DNA of 64,000 nt. Origin: Corynebacterium sp. 74A. Lineage in GTDB: Bacteria > Actinomycetota > Actinomycetes > Mycobacteriales > Mycobacteriaceae. The notes beneath the pieces were generated by a model. That model saw nothing but the letters and a program-made list of their open reading frames with translations, was not told the DNA's origin and did not search any database. Made by a program: the position numbers and the translations under genes. The first letter of the stretch is position 1. Each line of letters starts with the position of its first letter. The stretch lies in assembly GCF_008930665.1 (NCBI RefSeq), contig NZ_PQMG01000004.1, positions 1-64,000 of the forward strand. Reading direction: 5' to 3'. Below, in pieces: positions 36,206 through 45,463 of this stretch.

Positions 36206-36927
36206 CACCCATCCCCGAACCGCGTCCGCTGTCTCGCCCCGACCCCCGAACGGTGCTGCTGACGCTCATCACGATCAACGCACTGGCGCTGGGGGCGACG
36301 ACGAGAACAGTAGAGATCGCCGCCGCAATCATCGTGTTTACGGCACTGGCGACACTGCGGCGACCGACACCCTTCTTCGGGTTCCTCATCTTCTGGCTCT
36401 TCTTCGTGTTCGGCTACGAGCTCATCATCAACGCCGGCGCCTCAACCACCCTGGCGCTGCTCTCCGGTATCGGATACTGGTTATCGCGGTTTGGGTTGGT
36501 CATCGCCGCCGCCTACTGGGCTGTCTCTTCTATCCGCCCCACCGAGCTCATCGATGCGCTCAAGCGGCTACACGCACCGAATTTCTTGGTGGTGCCGCTG
36601 GCGGTGGTCTTTCGCATGTTCCCCGTTATCGCCACCGAGGCGCGCGCCGTCGTCGATGCGATGACGCTGCGCGGCATCCGCCCCACCGGCTGGTCCATGA
36701 TGGCCCACCCCCTACGCACCGCTGAACTTATTGTCATCCCCCTGCTGACCACTGTGGTCCGCGCCGGCGATGAGCTCGCGGCCGCGGCCATGATTCGTGG
36801 CCTCGGCGGGCCGCGCAAGCCGACCTCCATCATGCAACCGCGCTTCCGCCCCGTCGACGCTGTCCTCATCGTCGCCGTTATTGCCCTCATCGTCCTTGCT
36901 CAAAGCGATTGGGAGCTGCCGCTATGA
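36202..36927 (+). CDS. ECF transporter transmembrane (T) component
   Basis: 241 residues. EcfT-type membrane protein with the coupling-helix signature 'DAMTLRGIRPTGW' and a second Ala-Arg-Gly motif, 'AAAMIRGLGGPRKP'. It links the S components to the ATPases. The stop overlaps the ATG of the ATPase gene (ATGA). Confidence 0.85.
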   Translation: MTPIPEPRPLSRPDPRTVLLTLITINALALGATTRTVEIAAAIIVFTALATLRRPTPFFGFLIFWLFFVFGYELIINAGASTTLALLSGIGYWLSRFGLVIAAAYWAVSSIRPTELIDALKRLHAPNFLVVPLAVVFRMFPVIATEARAVVDAMTLRGIRPTGWSMMAHPLRTAELIVIPLLTTVVRAGDELAAAAMIRGLGGPRKPTSIMQPRFRPVDAVLIVAVIALIVLAQSDWELPL

Positions 36928-38354
36928 CTATCAGCGTCGCGGACGTTCATTTCCGCTACACCTTCGGCACCAACGGTGAACTCACCGAGCATGGCCTGAG
37001 CGATATCACCTTCAGCGCCGAAGCTGGCACGCTCACAGTGCTATGCGGGGCCTCTGGTTCGGGAAAAACCACCGGGTTACGCCTTCTTAATGGGCTGGTA
37101 CCCAATTTCCATCTCGGCACACTCACCGGCACGGTCACGGTGGGTGGTACCGATGTCCCCAACCAGCCGCTGCACGATGCGCTGCTCACCTCCGCCACGG
37201 TGTTTCAGAATCCCCGCACCCAGTTCTTCACCGACGAGGTCACCAGCGAGCTGGCCTTCGGCAATGAAAACCTCGGGATTCCGGCCGAGGACACCATCGC
37301 CCGCATTCGCACGGCGGCGAAAGAAACCAATACAGAGCACCTCATCGGCTGTAAACTCAACGAACTGTCTGGCGGTCAAACTCAGCGAGTTGCCTGCGCC
37401 GCCGCAATCGCCAGCCACGCACCGGTACTTCTTTTCGACGAACCCTCATCCAATCTCTCCCCGGATGCCATCGACGATTTGCACGATATCCTCGCCCACC
37501 AAAAAGCCGCTGGGCGCACCATCGTCGTCGCTGAGCACCGCCTCTACTTCCTCCGCGACCTCGCGGACCAGGTGCTCTATTTCCGCGATGGCCGGCTGGC
37601 ACACCGCTTCACCGGCGCAGAGTTCTTTGCGCTTTCCGACGCTCAGCGCCGCGAATTGGGGCTGCGCCGGATCGCCCCACCGGAGGGCACGCATCCCCCA
37701 GCGCCACCGAAGGGCAGCACTGGCCTGCAGCTGGAGAATATCCGCTTCAGTTATCTCTCGAAGCAGATTCTCGATATCCCTGAGGCATCCTTCCCAGCCG
37801 GCGCTATCACCGCCCTGACTGGGCCAAATGGCTGCGGTAAAACCACGCTGGCGCGCCTATTGTGCGGCCTGAGTTCGCCGGCGCGCGGCGGCACCATCAG
37901 CATCAACGGCACCCCCATGCGCAGTGGCGCCCGCACCAAGGCCAGCTACATCGTCATGCAGGACGTGAGCCGTCAGCTCTTCGCCGCGGCCGTGGAGGAC
38001 GAGATCACCCTCGGCCACACCGCCAATGAGCGTGAGGCTATCGACGTCGCCACGCTTCTCGCCCAGCTCGATCTCGACGGGTTGGAGGATCGCCACCCCC
38101 AGTCGCTCTCCGGCGGGCAGCGGCAGCGCCTCGTCATTGCCTCAGCAATGGCCCAGAACAAACAGGTACACATCCTCGATGAGCCCACCTCGGGTGTCGG
38201 CCAGGCTCATCTGGTCGCTATCGCTGAGCGGATGCGGCAGCTTGCCGACGCTGGTGCGGTGGTCATCGTTATCACCCACGACGAGGAACTTATCGAGGAG
38301 TGCGCGGATTACGTCGTTCACCTTCCAGATATCAACAGGAAGACACATGGATAA
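36924..38354 (+). CDS. ECF transporter double ATPase (fused EcfA1-EcfA2)
   Basis: 476 residues with two complete ABC domains. Domain 1 has 'GASGSGKTTGL' and 'LSGGQTQRVACAAA'; domain 2 has 'GPNGCGKTTLARL' and 'LSGGQRQRLVIASA', each followed by a D-E-P Walker B. The fusion replaces the usual EcfA/EcfA' pair. ATG 36924 overlaps the T-component stop; the 3' end overlaps the next ATG by 8 bp. Confidence 0.9.
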   Translation: MTISVADVHFRYTFGTNGELTEHGLSDITFSAEAGTLTVLCGASGSGKTTGLRLLNGLVPNFHLGTLTGTVTVGGTDVPNQPLHDALLTSATVFQNPRTQFFTDEVTSELAFGNENLGIPAEDTIARIRTAAKETNTEHLIGCKLNELSGGQTQRVACAAAIASHAPVLLFDEPSSNLSPDAIDDLHDILAHQKAAGRTIVVAEHRLYFLRDLADQVLYFRDGRLAHRFTGAEFFALSDAQRRELGLRRIAPPEGTHPPAPPKGSTGLQLENIRFSYLSKQILDIPEASFPAGAITALTGPNGCGKTTLARLLCGLSSPARGGTISINGTPMRSGARTKASYIVMQDVSRQLFAAAVEDEITLGHTANEREAIDVATLLAQLDLDGLEDRHPQSLSGGQRQRLVIASAMAQNKQVHILDEPTSGVGQAHLVAIAERMRQLADAGAVVIVITHDEELIEECADYVVHLPDINRKTHG

Positions 38355-40059
38355 TAAATATCAGGCGGGAAAAGCCGCTCTCAACGAATTCCTCTCCCCG
38401 ATCCAGAAGCAGATCTGGATTGCCCGGATTCTCTCAGCACTATCCGCAATACTGCGGGTCGCGCCCTATGTCGCACTGGTCCGGCTCGGCGAGGAGCTTC
38501 TTTCACCTACTACCGACCCCGACCGGGTGCGTACCATCGTCTACTTCTTGATCGGCACGTTCATTCTGCAGATCCTGCTGTTCACCTTGGGGTTGGCGGT
38601 CACCCACTTCGCGGATCTTAAGCTCAACCGAATTCTGCGCGACCGCATCATTGAACACATTTCGCACGCCCCACTGGCGTGGTTCAGCGATAAAAACTCT
38701 GGCCGAGTACGCAAGGCCGTGCAGGACGATGTCAAAACCTTGCACATGCTCGTCGCACATGCCCCCGCGGAAAGCACCGCAGCTGTTATCGCCCCCATCG
38801 CACTGGTCGTTTATGCCTTTATCGTCGATTGGCGGTTGGGGTTGCTGTCTATCGCGACGCTGCCGATCTACATCGCGGTACAAGCCTGGATGATGTCGTC
38901 CATGGGAGAAAAGACCGCCCGTATGGACGACCACCTCGGCAATGTCTCGGCGACTGCCACCGAATTCGCCGATGGCATCGCCGTGGTGAAAACCTTCGGC
39001 AGGGTCGGCCAGGCGCACCGCCGCTACCGGGATGCCGCCAACACCTTCAGCAAGTTTTATCTCGACTGGGTGGGGCCGATGCTGCGCATCTCCGGCTTGG
39101 CTGAGTCCACGATCAGTGTGTCGGTGCTCGTGTTGATCAACCTCGGCGGTGGCGCTTGGCTGGTTTCCCAGGGCTACGTCAATCCGGCCGATGTGATTGC
39201 GACCAGCCTTATCGCCCTGATGGTTCCTTTGGCCATCACCACGATGGGCACCTCCATGTGGGCCTATCAGATGGCAGGCAACGCCGCGCTACGCGTCAAG
39301 GACGTGTTAAACAGTCCCTCTCTGACTCCGCCAGACGAGCCGGAACATCCGCGCGATAACACCGTGGAGTTCCACAACGTCTCCTTCTCTTATGGCGAGA
39401 ATACGGCGCTTTCCGACGTCTCCCTGACGCTGACCCCAAGCACTGTCACTGCGCTCATCGGCCCGTCGGGCTCCGGTAAGTCAACGCTGGCCACAATGGT
39501 GGCACGCTTCCAAGATCCCACCTCTGGCACGGTGACAATTGGTGGTGCAGACGTACGGAATATTCCTACCGCAGAGCTCTATGAGCGCGTGTCCTTCGTG
39601 CTCCAAGACCCGCAATTGCCGGAGATGTCCGTGCGCGACAATATCGCTCTCGCCTGCCCCGATGCCTCCCTCGAGGATGTCTGGCAGGCCGCTGCTGACG
39701 CCCAGATTGCCGAGGATATTCGCTCCCTGCCTTTGGGCTTGGACACCATCACCACTGATCTTTCTGGCGGCCAGCGCCAGCGCATTGCCATCGCGCGGGC
39801 ATTGCTTGCCGACGCCCCGATCCTCGTTTTGGACGAGGCGACAGCAGCAACAGACACCGACTGCGAAGCGGAGATTCAAGCAGCATTGAACCGGCTCGTC
39901 GTCGGCCGCACTGTATTGGTTATCGCACATAAGCCGGAGTCGGTTGTCGGAGCCGATATGGTGGTGCACCTTGTCGGCGGCCGTATCCACACCATCCTTC
40001 GCGGCGCGGATGTCACTACCGACGCCGTCACCGAACTCATGCAAGGAGCAGTCTCGTGA
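38347..40059 (+). CDS. ABC half-transporter, ATPase/permease (YbtP/IrtA-like)
   Basis: 570 residues: a six-TM exporter-fold domain then an ABC domain with 'GPSGSGKSTLATM', 'LSGGQRQRIAIARALL' and 'LVLDEATAATD'. A larger open frame extends upstream to 38026, but that part overlaps the ECF ATPase; ATG 38347 (MDNKYQAGK) is the real start. Paired with the next gene it forms a heterodimer. Exporter-fold pairs of this type (YbtPQ, IrtAB) import ferric siderophores, which suits the iron box. Confidence 0.85.
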   Translation: MDNKYQAGKAALNEFLSPIQKQIWIARILSALSAILRVAPYVALVRLGEELLSPTTDPDRVRTIVYFLIGTFILQILLFTLGLAVTHFADLKLNRILRDRIIEHISHAPLAWFSDKNSGRVRKAVQDDVKTLHMLVAHAPAESTAAVIAPIALVVYAFIVDWRLGLLSIATLPIYIAVQAWMMSSMGEKTARMDDHLGNVSATATEFADGIAVVKTFGRVGQAHRRYRDAANTFSKFYLDWVGPMLRISGLAESTISVSVLVLINLGGGAWLVSQGYVNPADVIATSLIALMVPLAITTMGTSMWAYQMAGNAALRVKDVLNSPSLTPPDEPEHPRDNTVEFHNVSFSYGENTALSDVSLTLTPSTVTALIGPSGSGKSTLATMVARFQDPTSGTVTIGGADVRNIPTAELYERVSFVLQDPQLPEMSVRDNIALACPDASLEDVWQAAADAQIAEDIRSLPLGLDTITTDLSGGQRQRIAIARALLADAPILVLDEATAATDTDCEAEIQAALNRLVVGRTVLVIAHKPESVVGADMVVHLVGGRIHTILRGADVTTDAVTELMQGAVS

Positions 40060-41831
40060 GCGTCTCCGTTATCCGCAGCCCTCTCCTCATCGGACCAATC
40101 CGCCGCCTCCTCACCGACCGTGGTCGGTCCCAGAACATCCGCCACATGGCCCTCACCACCGCGATGGGCGTGGTCGATGGTCTCGCCATGCTGGCGCTGC
40201 TGCCTACGGCAATGACGATGGCCGTCGGCGGCACGAGTTGGGGCTTCGACCTCACCGCGTGGTTATTCATCCTGGCGGGCCTTGCACTCATCAGCGCGGT
40301 ACTGCGCTATCGATCGGCCATCGTGGGCTATGACGTCGCCCTCGATTTGATTACGAGCCTGCACCACCGCCTCGGCGACCGCTTAGCTGCCTTGCCGCTT
40401 GGCTGGTTCCGCCCGGAGCGCACCGGCGGGCTATCCCAGCTGGTCACCGATGGATTCATGTCCATTGGCCAAACACTGGCACACATGATGGCCACCATCT
40501 TAAGCAATGCTGCAACGATGCTCGTCATCGTCATCGGCGCATGGTTCTGGGACCCCACATTAGGGCTGGCCCTCACCGCCTTCATCCCCGTGGTCCTCCT
40601 CGTCAATGGGCTAGCCCAGTGGCTAAAAGCGAAGTCCACGGCCAATGTCGTGCCGAAGACACGCGAGGTATCCCACCGCATTGTGGAATTTTCTGCCTGC
40701 CAGCCCGCATTGCGCGCGGCGGGCCGATCGAGTGAATTCGCCCCGCTGCGTCAGGCCACCGAAGCCGAAGACAAGGCCCGGCTGCGGGATTTGTGGATGT
40801 CACTGGTGCCGATTGCGCTGGCAGGAGGTGTCGTGCAGATGGTCCTGGTGGTGATGATCTCAGCGACCGCGAGCCTCGCGATCAACGACACCCTAGGCCC
40901 ATTGCAGACCATTGCCATTATCGGCCTTACCCTGCGATACAGCCAGGTACTCAATGCGCTGATGGACACGCTCATCGGTATGGACATGGCGCGAGCACCA
41001 TTGGATCAAGCAATGGAGATTCTCGATGCCGAGGTTCTCTCTGAGCCATCCGCAGAAGCCGAGCTCCCCTCCCCCGGGGAGATCGAGTTCGACAACGTCA
41101 GTTTTGGCTACGACGCCGAGAGCCCGGTCATCCACGACGTGTCCTTTAACGTCCCGCCGCGCACCATGGTGGCCCTAGTGGGGCCTTCGGGTTCTGGTAA
41201 AACCACTGTTGCCCGACTGATCTCTCGCTTCTGGGATGTTGATTCCGGTGCCGTTCGCGTCGGTGGCGTCGATGTTCGTGAACAAACCGTGGAACAACTC
41301 ATGCGACAGATCTCCATGGTGTTCCAGGACGTCTACCTCTTCGATGACACCCTGATGGAAAATATCCGGGTTGGCCGGGAAGGAGCGAGCGACGATGAGG
41401 TGAAACAAGCAGCTGCTCTCACTGGGGTGACATCTATCGCCGAGCGACTGCCCGATGGGTGGAATGCTCGCGTCGGTGAGGGCGGCCGGTCCCTCTCCGG
41501 CGGCGAACGGCAACGGGTATCCGTCGCCCGCGCCCTGCTCAAGAAAGCACCCATCGTGCTTCTCGACGAAGCAACCAGCGCCCTAGACGCAGAAAACGAA
41601 GCCAACATTGTTGCCAGCGTCGACAAGCTCCGCGACGAAGCAACAGTACTCGTCATCGCACACAAACTCGACACCGTACGCGAAGCAGACCACATCATCG
41701 TACTCAGCGACGACGGCCACATAGCCGAACACGGCACCCACGCCGAACTCTACGCCGCTAACGGCCCCTACCGCCGCTTCTGGAACCGCCGCGAAGCAGC
41801 CTCCGGCTGGAGCATCACCACTCAAAGCTAA
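40056..41831 (+). CDS. ABC half-transporter, ATPase/permease (YbtQ/IrtB-like)
   Basis: 591 residues, with the same domain order as its partner: TM domain with 'LGDRLAALPLGWFRPERTGGLSQLVTDG', listed as residues ~110-137; ABC domain with 'GPSGSGKTTVARL', 'LSGGERQRVSVARALL' and 'VLLDEATSALD'. It starts with GTG overlapping the previous stop (GTGA) and ends at a strong hairpin. The cluster S-S-T-A-half-half resembles the equibactin/yersiniabactin-type import gene sets of some Gram-positives. Confidence 0.87.
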   Translation: MSVSVIRSPLLIGPIRRLLTDRGRSQNIRHMALTTAMGVVDGLAMLALLPTAMTMAVGGTSWGFDLTAWLFILAGLALISAVLRYRSAIVGYDVALDLITSLHHRLGDRLAALPLGWFRPERTGGLSQLVTDGFMSIGQTLAHMMATILSNAATMLVIVIGAWFWDPTLGLALTAFIPVVLLVNGLAQWLKAKSTANVVPKTREVSHRIVEFSACQPALRAAGRSSEFAPLRQATEAEDKARLRDLWMSLVPIALAGGVVQMVLVVMISATASLAINDTLGPLQTIAIIGLTLRYSQVLNALMDTLIGMDMARAPLDQAMEILDAEVLSEPSAEAELPSPGEIEFDNVSFGYDAESPVIHDVSFNVPPRTMVALVGPSGSGKTTVARLISRFWDVDSGAVRVGGVDVREQTVEQLMRQISMVFQDVYLFDDTLMENIRVGREGASDDEVKQAAALTGVTSIAERLPDGWNARVGEGGRSLSGGERQRVSVARALLKKAPIVLLDEATSALDAENEANIVASVDKLRDEATVLVIAHKLDTVREADHIIVLSDDGHIAEHGTHAELYAANGPYRRFWNRREAASGWSITTQS

Positions 41832-41836
41832 ACAGC

Positions 41837-41871
41837 GCCCAGTGCGTTCCCCACGTGGGGGCGCACTGGGC
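41837..41871 (+). terminator. Terminator of the ECF/ABC cluster
   Basis: Arms GCCCAGTGCG and CGCACTGGGC with an inner CCCCAC/GTGGGG stem, 5 bp after the last stop. It is very stable with no T-run. Confidence 0.7.
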
Positions 41872-42014
41872 ACTCCAGTTCTCGGCATTCTCGACACACC
41901 AGTGCCCCGCGGCGCGGGATGAACCACAGCAGCTTCGCGGACGAGATGGCCTCTTAGAGCGTCCGAGAGGCGATGTCCCTGCTGTGCGCACTATCGAGGC
42001 TGATCAGGGGTTGT

Positions 42015-43028
42015 TTAGCGCACCCGCTTGGACACCACTGCGGTGGTGTCCTTTTTCTTTGTCTTTATGCACCACGCAATGATCGCGATGCCGAGGATCG
42101 TCGTAAGCACCGAGCCCTCGAGGCCGAACTCACCGCCGTTGAGCAGTGCACTGCCGCTAGGAGCCGAGGACAAGATGGAACCGGGTAGGACATTGCCGGA
42201 AACGTGCGAGCCGTAGAGCATGGCGAGCACGAAGTTCCAGCCGCTGTGCCAGCCTGCGACGAACCAGGCGTTACCTGTGCGCCAGTACATCGTGCCGAAT
42301 ACGACGCCGTAGAGCACCAAGTTCACCAGACCGAAGATGGTCAGGTTCGGGTTGTTTAAGTGGATGAATGCGAAAAGGATCGACGAGAGACCGATGGCGC
42401 CTGCCACGGTGAGCCGCGCGGCATAGGCGGGGATGATAAAGAAACGAAAGAGCAGTTCCTCGAAGAATCCTTGGAACGCGAAGAAGACAGCCGCGAGCAG
42501 AAGAATCCACAGCTCGCTCGCCTTCATGGTGAACGTGACGTCGAGGGCCCCGACGATCACGTTGAGCAGGTAGACGATGGTCACCGCGGCGAAGCCGAAA
42601 CCGGCACCCGTGATCCAGGTGCCGAAGCGGTTCTCTCGGACCATGCCCAGATCGGGTAACCGCAACCGAAACACCTTGGTGAACAGCAGGAGGCACAGGA
42701 GGACAGCCAGCATGCGCCCGAGGGTGGAGCCTATGTTGATCGAGGACATCGCAGCTAAGGAGGAGACACTGGCAAAAAGATCACCCATGATCCCGACGAG
42801 GATGTCGCTACAGAACACCAAGACCAGGACGAGAATCGTGGGAACAATGACACTGATGATGAGGTTCCGTGTGCGCCACGGGGCTACGTGTTCATCGAAA
42901 TCCACCGCCGGTATGAGGGGTGTCCTATTTTTCGGCAGTGCATGCCGTACCGAATTGGAGTCGTGTGGTTCTGTTGTCGACGACAAGGGAAATGTCCATT
43001 CTCTGAGGGAAAGAGCCGCGGTAAACAC
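42015..43028 (-). CDS. CPBP family intramembrane metalloprotease
   Basis: 337 residues with about eight membrane segments. CPBP (CAAX protease/bacteriocin-processing) motifs are present: 'FFEELLFRFFIIP' (EE-x3-R), 'FAFIHLNNPN' (FxxxH) and 'AGWHSGWNFVLAM' (HxxxN). It could process peptides, serve bacteriocin immunity or act in envelope maintenance; the substrate is unknown. The start is uncertain: 43028 gives a long hydrophilic N-terminus, and later starts are possible. Confidence 0.82.
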   Translation of the reverse strand: MFTAALSLREWTFPLSSTTEPHDSNSVRHALPKNRTPLIPAVDFDEHVAPWRTRNLIISVIVPTILVLVLVFCSDILVGIMGDLFASVSSLAAMSSINIGSTLGRMLAVLLCLLLFTKVFRLRLPDLGMVRENRFGTWITGAGFGFAAVTIVYLLNVIVGALDVTFTMKASELWILLLAAVFFAFQGFFEELLFRFFIIPAYAARLTVAGAIGLSSILFAFIHLNNPNLTIFGLVNLVLYGVVFGTMYWRTGNAWFVAGWHSGWNFVLAMLYGSHVSGNVLPGSILSSAPSGSALLNGGEFGLEGSVLTTILGIAIIAWCIKTKKKDTTAVVSKRVR

Positions 43029-43740
43029 CTAGCGCTCTCACCGAAATGCAATGGAAGCGATAGGCCTAGCTACTGGGTAGGCGCACTACTGGGTCTATGA
43101 CCTCGAGGAAGAAAGTGACGTCCTACTACCCACTACGCTACACATGCAGAACGGTGATCAACGGTTCCGCTCGGCGGGCTTATGTAAGGCGCAGCAGGAA
43201 ATCTCCAGCATCTCCTCGCTAGGGCCCCTCCCCATTACGTTATTCGCACCCCAAAAGTGAGAATAATCTCGTGTATAAGACACTCCCATCGAGGCGATGA
43301 GAGCTACTGTGAGTCGGCGATCCAGTGGGATGTGAAGCGCTCTAGTCATAACACTGGGGTGCCCAGCTCTGTGCACGCGGCCGTGGCAGCCAGAGCGGCG
43401 ACGTAGCGCACACTATGAGCCCCCATCGCAGCGAACGCGTGAATCATCCACGAGGCTCTGGAGGAAGGCCATCATCACTCGGCGATACAGTCCCACCGAC
43501 AGAACCTGACGGCGACGCACAGCACCGTGATACCCCATGTCCTCAGCCGAAAAGCTAGTCCTGTGTCCATGCTCGACATCGGCCGAGCATTGCCGTCCAC
43601 CATGGAGGCGGATTCACCGAGAGGGTAGCTCACATGGCCTGCCATAGGCGAGCAGACAGTGACAGAATCACTGACGCTGTGCGACACGTTCAACCATGCA
43701 CTTCAACGAAAACCCAGAGCGGAAAGAAGAGACAGCAACA
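43029..43740. other. Intergenic region left of the tRNA-Arg site, mostly decayed
   Basis: About 700 bp with no intact gene. Short minus-strand frames around 43380-43690 read partly like protein but are interrupted, suggesting remnants of an older gene. Nothing nameable. Confidence 0.35.
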
Positions 43741-44098
43741 ATGGCGACCTATGCGGAGCCAGAGATACTGAACGAGTGGCACGAGATCTTGGGGCCTCCG
43801 ACGGACGAGGACTCGATCGAGGAAGCCTAGCAGAAGACGCATCTGGGGCAACGGCTGTGTGATCAGACAGAGGACTGGATGAAGAAGCACGAGCAGAGCC
43901 ATCTTCACGGCAGCGAGATCGCGATCGAGGAAATGTAATCTGGGGTCGATCAAGTCGATGCGGATGCAGCAGATGCAGGAGGAGGACGCGGAGGAGCTCG
44001 ATCCGGACAAACCTCCGATGGCATCCGCCAGCCGAGAGGAGTACTGCCGGCTGGCGGATGCCCAGTACGGCGACTCTCGCGGACCACGAATGTATTAG
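43741..44098 (+). pseudogene. Decayed copy of the ICE nested gene (46511-46933)
   Basis: Starts MATYAEPEILNEWHEILGPP, nearly identical to the intact gene's MATYAEPEMLKEWHEILGLP. A TAG at 43828-43830 replaces the Trp codon, about 75 bp are missing, a second stop follows at 'IEEM*', and the frame shifts before the conserved 'MQQMQEEDAEELDPDKPPM' region. Similarity also covers the ~25 bp upstream with the ribosome site. It lies outside the tRNA remnant, so it is not part of the present ICE copy. Confidence 0.85.
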
Positions 44099-44169
44099 AA
44101 GACGCGCCAGCCCCGCAGCATGCCTCACAGTGAATCGGCTATGGAAATATGCCCTACAAGATATCTACA

Positions 44170-44203
44170 CAGCAAAAACCCCCGACTTCCAATCGGAAGC
44201 CGA
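44170..44203 (-). terminator. Terminator of the tRNA-Arg gene
   Basis: CCCCCGACTTCC pairs with GGAAGCCGAGGG around 44179-44206. On the minus strand TTTTTGCTG follows. It remained next to the displaced tRNA 3' half. Confidence 0.6.
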
Positions 44204-44217
44204 GGGTTCTCGGAAAG

Positions 44218-44264
44218 TGGTAGCGGGGGCAGGATTCGAACCTACGACCTCTGGGTTAGGAGCC
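44218..44264 (-). tRNA. tRNA-Arg (CCT) 3' half, attachment-site remnant
   Basis: On the minus strand the anticodon loop CTCCTAA, the anticodon 3' arm, the T-arm (GTAGG-TTCGAAT-CCTGC), acceptor CCCCGCT and ACCA are present. The 5' half is absent: no AGCGGGG partner and no D-arm follow, and the sequence departs exactly at the anticodon loop. This is the 3' part displaced by integration. The reconstituted tRNA should be at the other ICE end, beyond 64000. Confidence 0.75.
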
Positions 44265-44307
44265 TTGCGCAGGCGCGATGTAGCTCGCCTCTTTTTTTAC
44301 CGCTACT

Positions 44308-44337
44308 GGCAACAAATAGCTTTGTTGCTTTGTTGCC
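44308..44337 (+). repeat. 30-bp inverted repeat of GGCAACAA units, left copy
   Basis: The exact reverse complement of 46281-46310. It is built from GGCAACAA at one end and TTTGTTGCC at the other. Further TTGTTGCC units lie at about 44360-44390. Probable binding sites of the ribbon-helix-helix protein or the integrase. Confidence 0.75.
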
Positions 44338-44572
44338 GAGTGGACAAGGCAACAGGTGGATTTGTTGCCAAGTGGATTTGTTGCCACGATGCCAAGAACG
44401 AGGGTGGGGTTTCTTCGAGTGCTCTAATGTTTGGGAACCCCTTCGGGCTGCCGCGCCACCCTGCGGGTGGCTTGCCTTTAAATAGAGCTGGGTCACCGTT
44501 GGTGACGTTCCCGAGGAACCAGTGGCGTGTCGCAAGGCGCCGTGAGTATTCTTCCTGTCTCAAATTGTTTCT

Positions 44573-45463
44573 GTGCTTATCAACGACAGTCAGTATTTGT
44601 TGGCGATACCAACAGGTTGGGAAGACGCGCTACGTAGTTTCGAGCTATTGCTACGCGCGAGAGGATTGCGGGAGTCATCGGTGGACACCCGCGTACGGCA
44701 TGTCCGCCGTTTTGCGCGTGAGATCGGCTGCGATAGCCCTAACAAGGTTACACAGGAGCAACTCATTGCTTGGAGCGGTTCGCAGCGCTGGGCAACCGAA
44801 ACTCGGCATTCCTACTACATGTCGTTGCTTGCGTTTTATCGAGTTGTCGACGAAAAAGACATTCTTGCCAGTATCAAGAATCTATACAGGGCGTCTCGCC
44901 GTATTCCGCCGCCACGTCCAGCTCCGGATGAGATCATCGTTGAGGCTATTCATGGCACTGATCCCCGCACAGCACTCATTCTTAGGCTCGCAGCGGAACT
45001 CGGGCTTAGACGCGGTGAAATCGCACTGGTGCACCATCAAGACCTGCTCTACAGCGAGGGGGCCTACATTCTGACGGTGCACGGAAAAGGCGGTGCTAAA
45101 CGCACGCTTCCCGTACCGCATAGTCTCGGCAAGACCATCGAGGAACGCTCCAGGATCACCGGTTTTTTGTTTCCAGGGCGCGTAGACGGGCACCTATCAC
45201 CACGCCATGTAGGCAAGCTCGCTAGTAAAGCTCTCCCCTCCCCATGGTCACTTCACACGTTGAGGCACCGGTTCGCCACCGTTGCTTATAGCGGCACTGG
45301 ACACGATCTCATCGCTGTCCAGCACGCACTGGGGCACAACCAAGTCAGCACAACCCAGCGCTACGCAAAGCACCACGCTAACGCGTTAACTCACGTCGTC
45401 AAAGCTACTTCTCTATCGAAAGGACCTGACTATGACAACAACCATCGCCCTATGCAACCTTAA
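44573..45463 (+). CDS. Tyrosine recombinase (ICE integrase)
   Basis: 296 residues, XerC/D-like size. An N-terminal SAM-like domain is followed by the catalytic domain with Arg in 'ELGLRRGEIALV' (~144), 'HTLRHRFAT' (~228) and 'LGHNQVSTTQRY' (Tyr ~263). It starts with GTG 44573, with no clear ribosome site. It lies 300 bp from the tRNA-Arg remnant, so it is the likely integrase of the element. The 3' end overlaps parA by 32 bp. Confidence 0.88.
   Translation: MLINDSQYLLAIPTGWEDALRSFELLLRARGLRESSVDTRVRHVRRFAREIGCDSPNKVTQEQLIAWSGSQRWATETRHSYYMSLLAFYRVVDEKDILASIKNLYRASRRIPPPRPAPDEIIVEAIHGTDPRTALILRLAAELGLRRGEIALVHHQDLLYSEGAYILTVHGKGGAKRTLPVPHSLGKTIEERSRITGFLFPGRVDGHLSPRHVGKLASKALPSPWSLHTLRHRFATVAYSGTGHDLIAVQHALGHNQVSTTQRYAKHHANALTHVVKATSLSKGPDYDNNHRPMQP

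Noticed and set aside
38026-38346. Long N-terminal extension of the YbtP-like ABC gene
   Set aside because: It lies entirely in another frame of the ECF ATPase gene. ATG 38347 gives a normal N-terminus and the usual short gene overlap.
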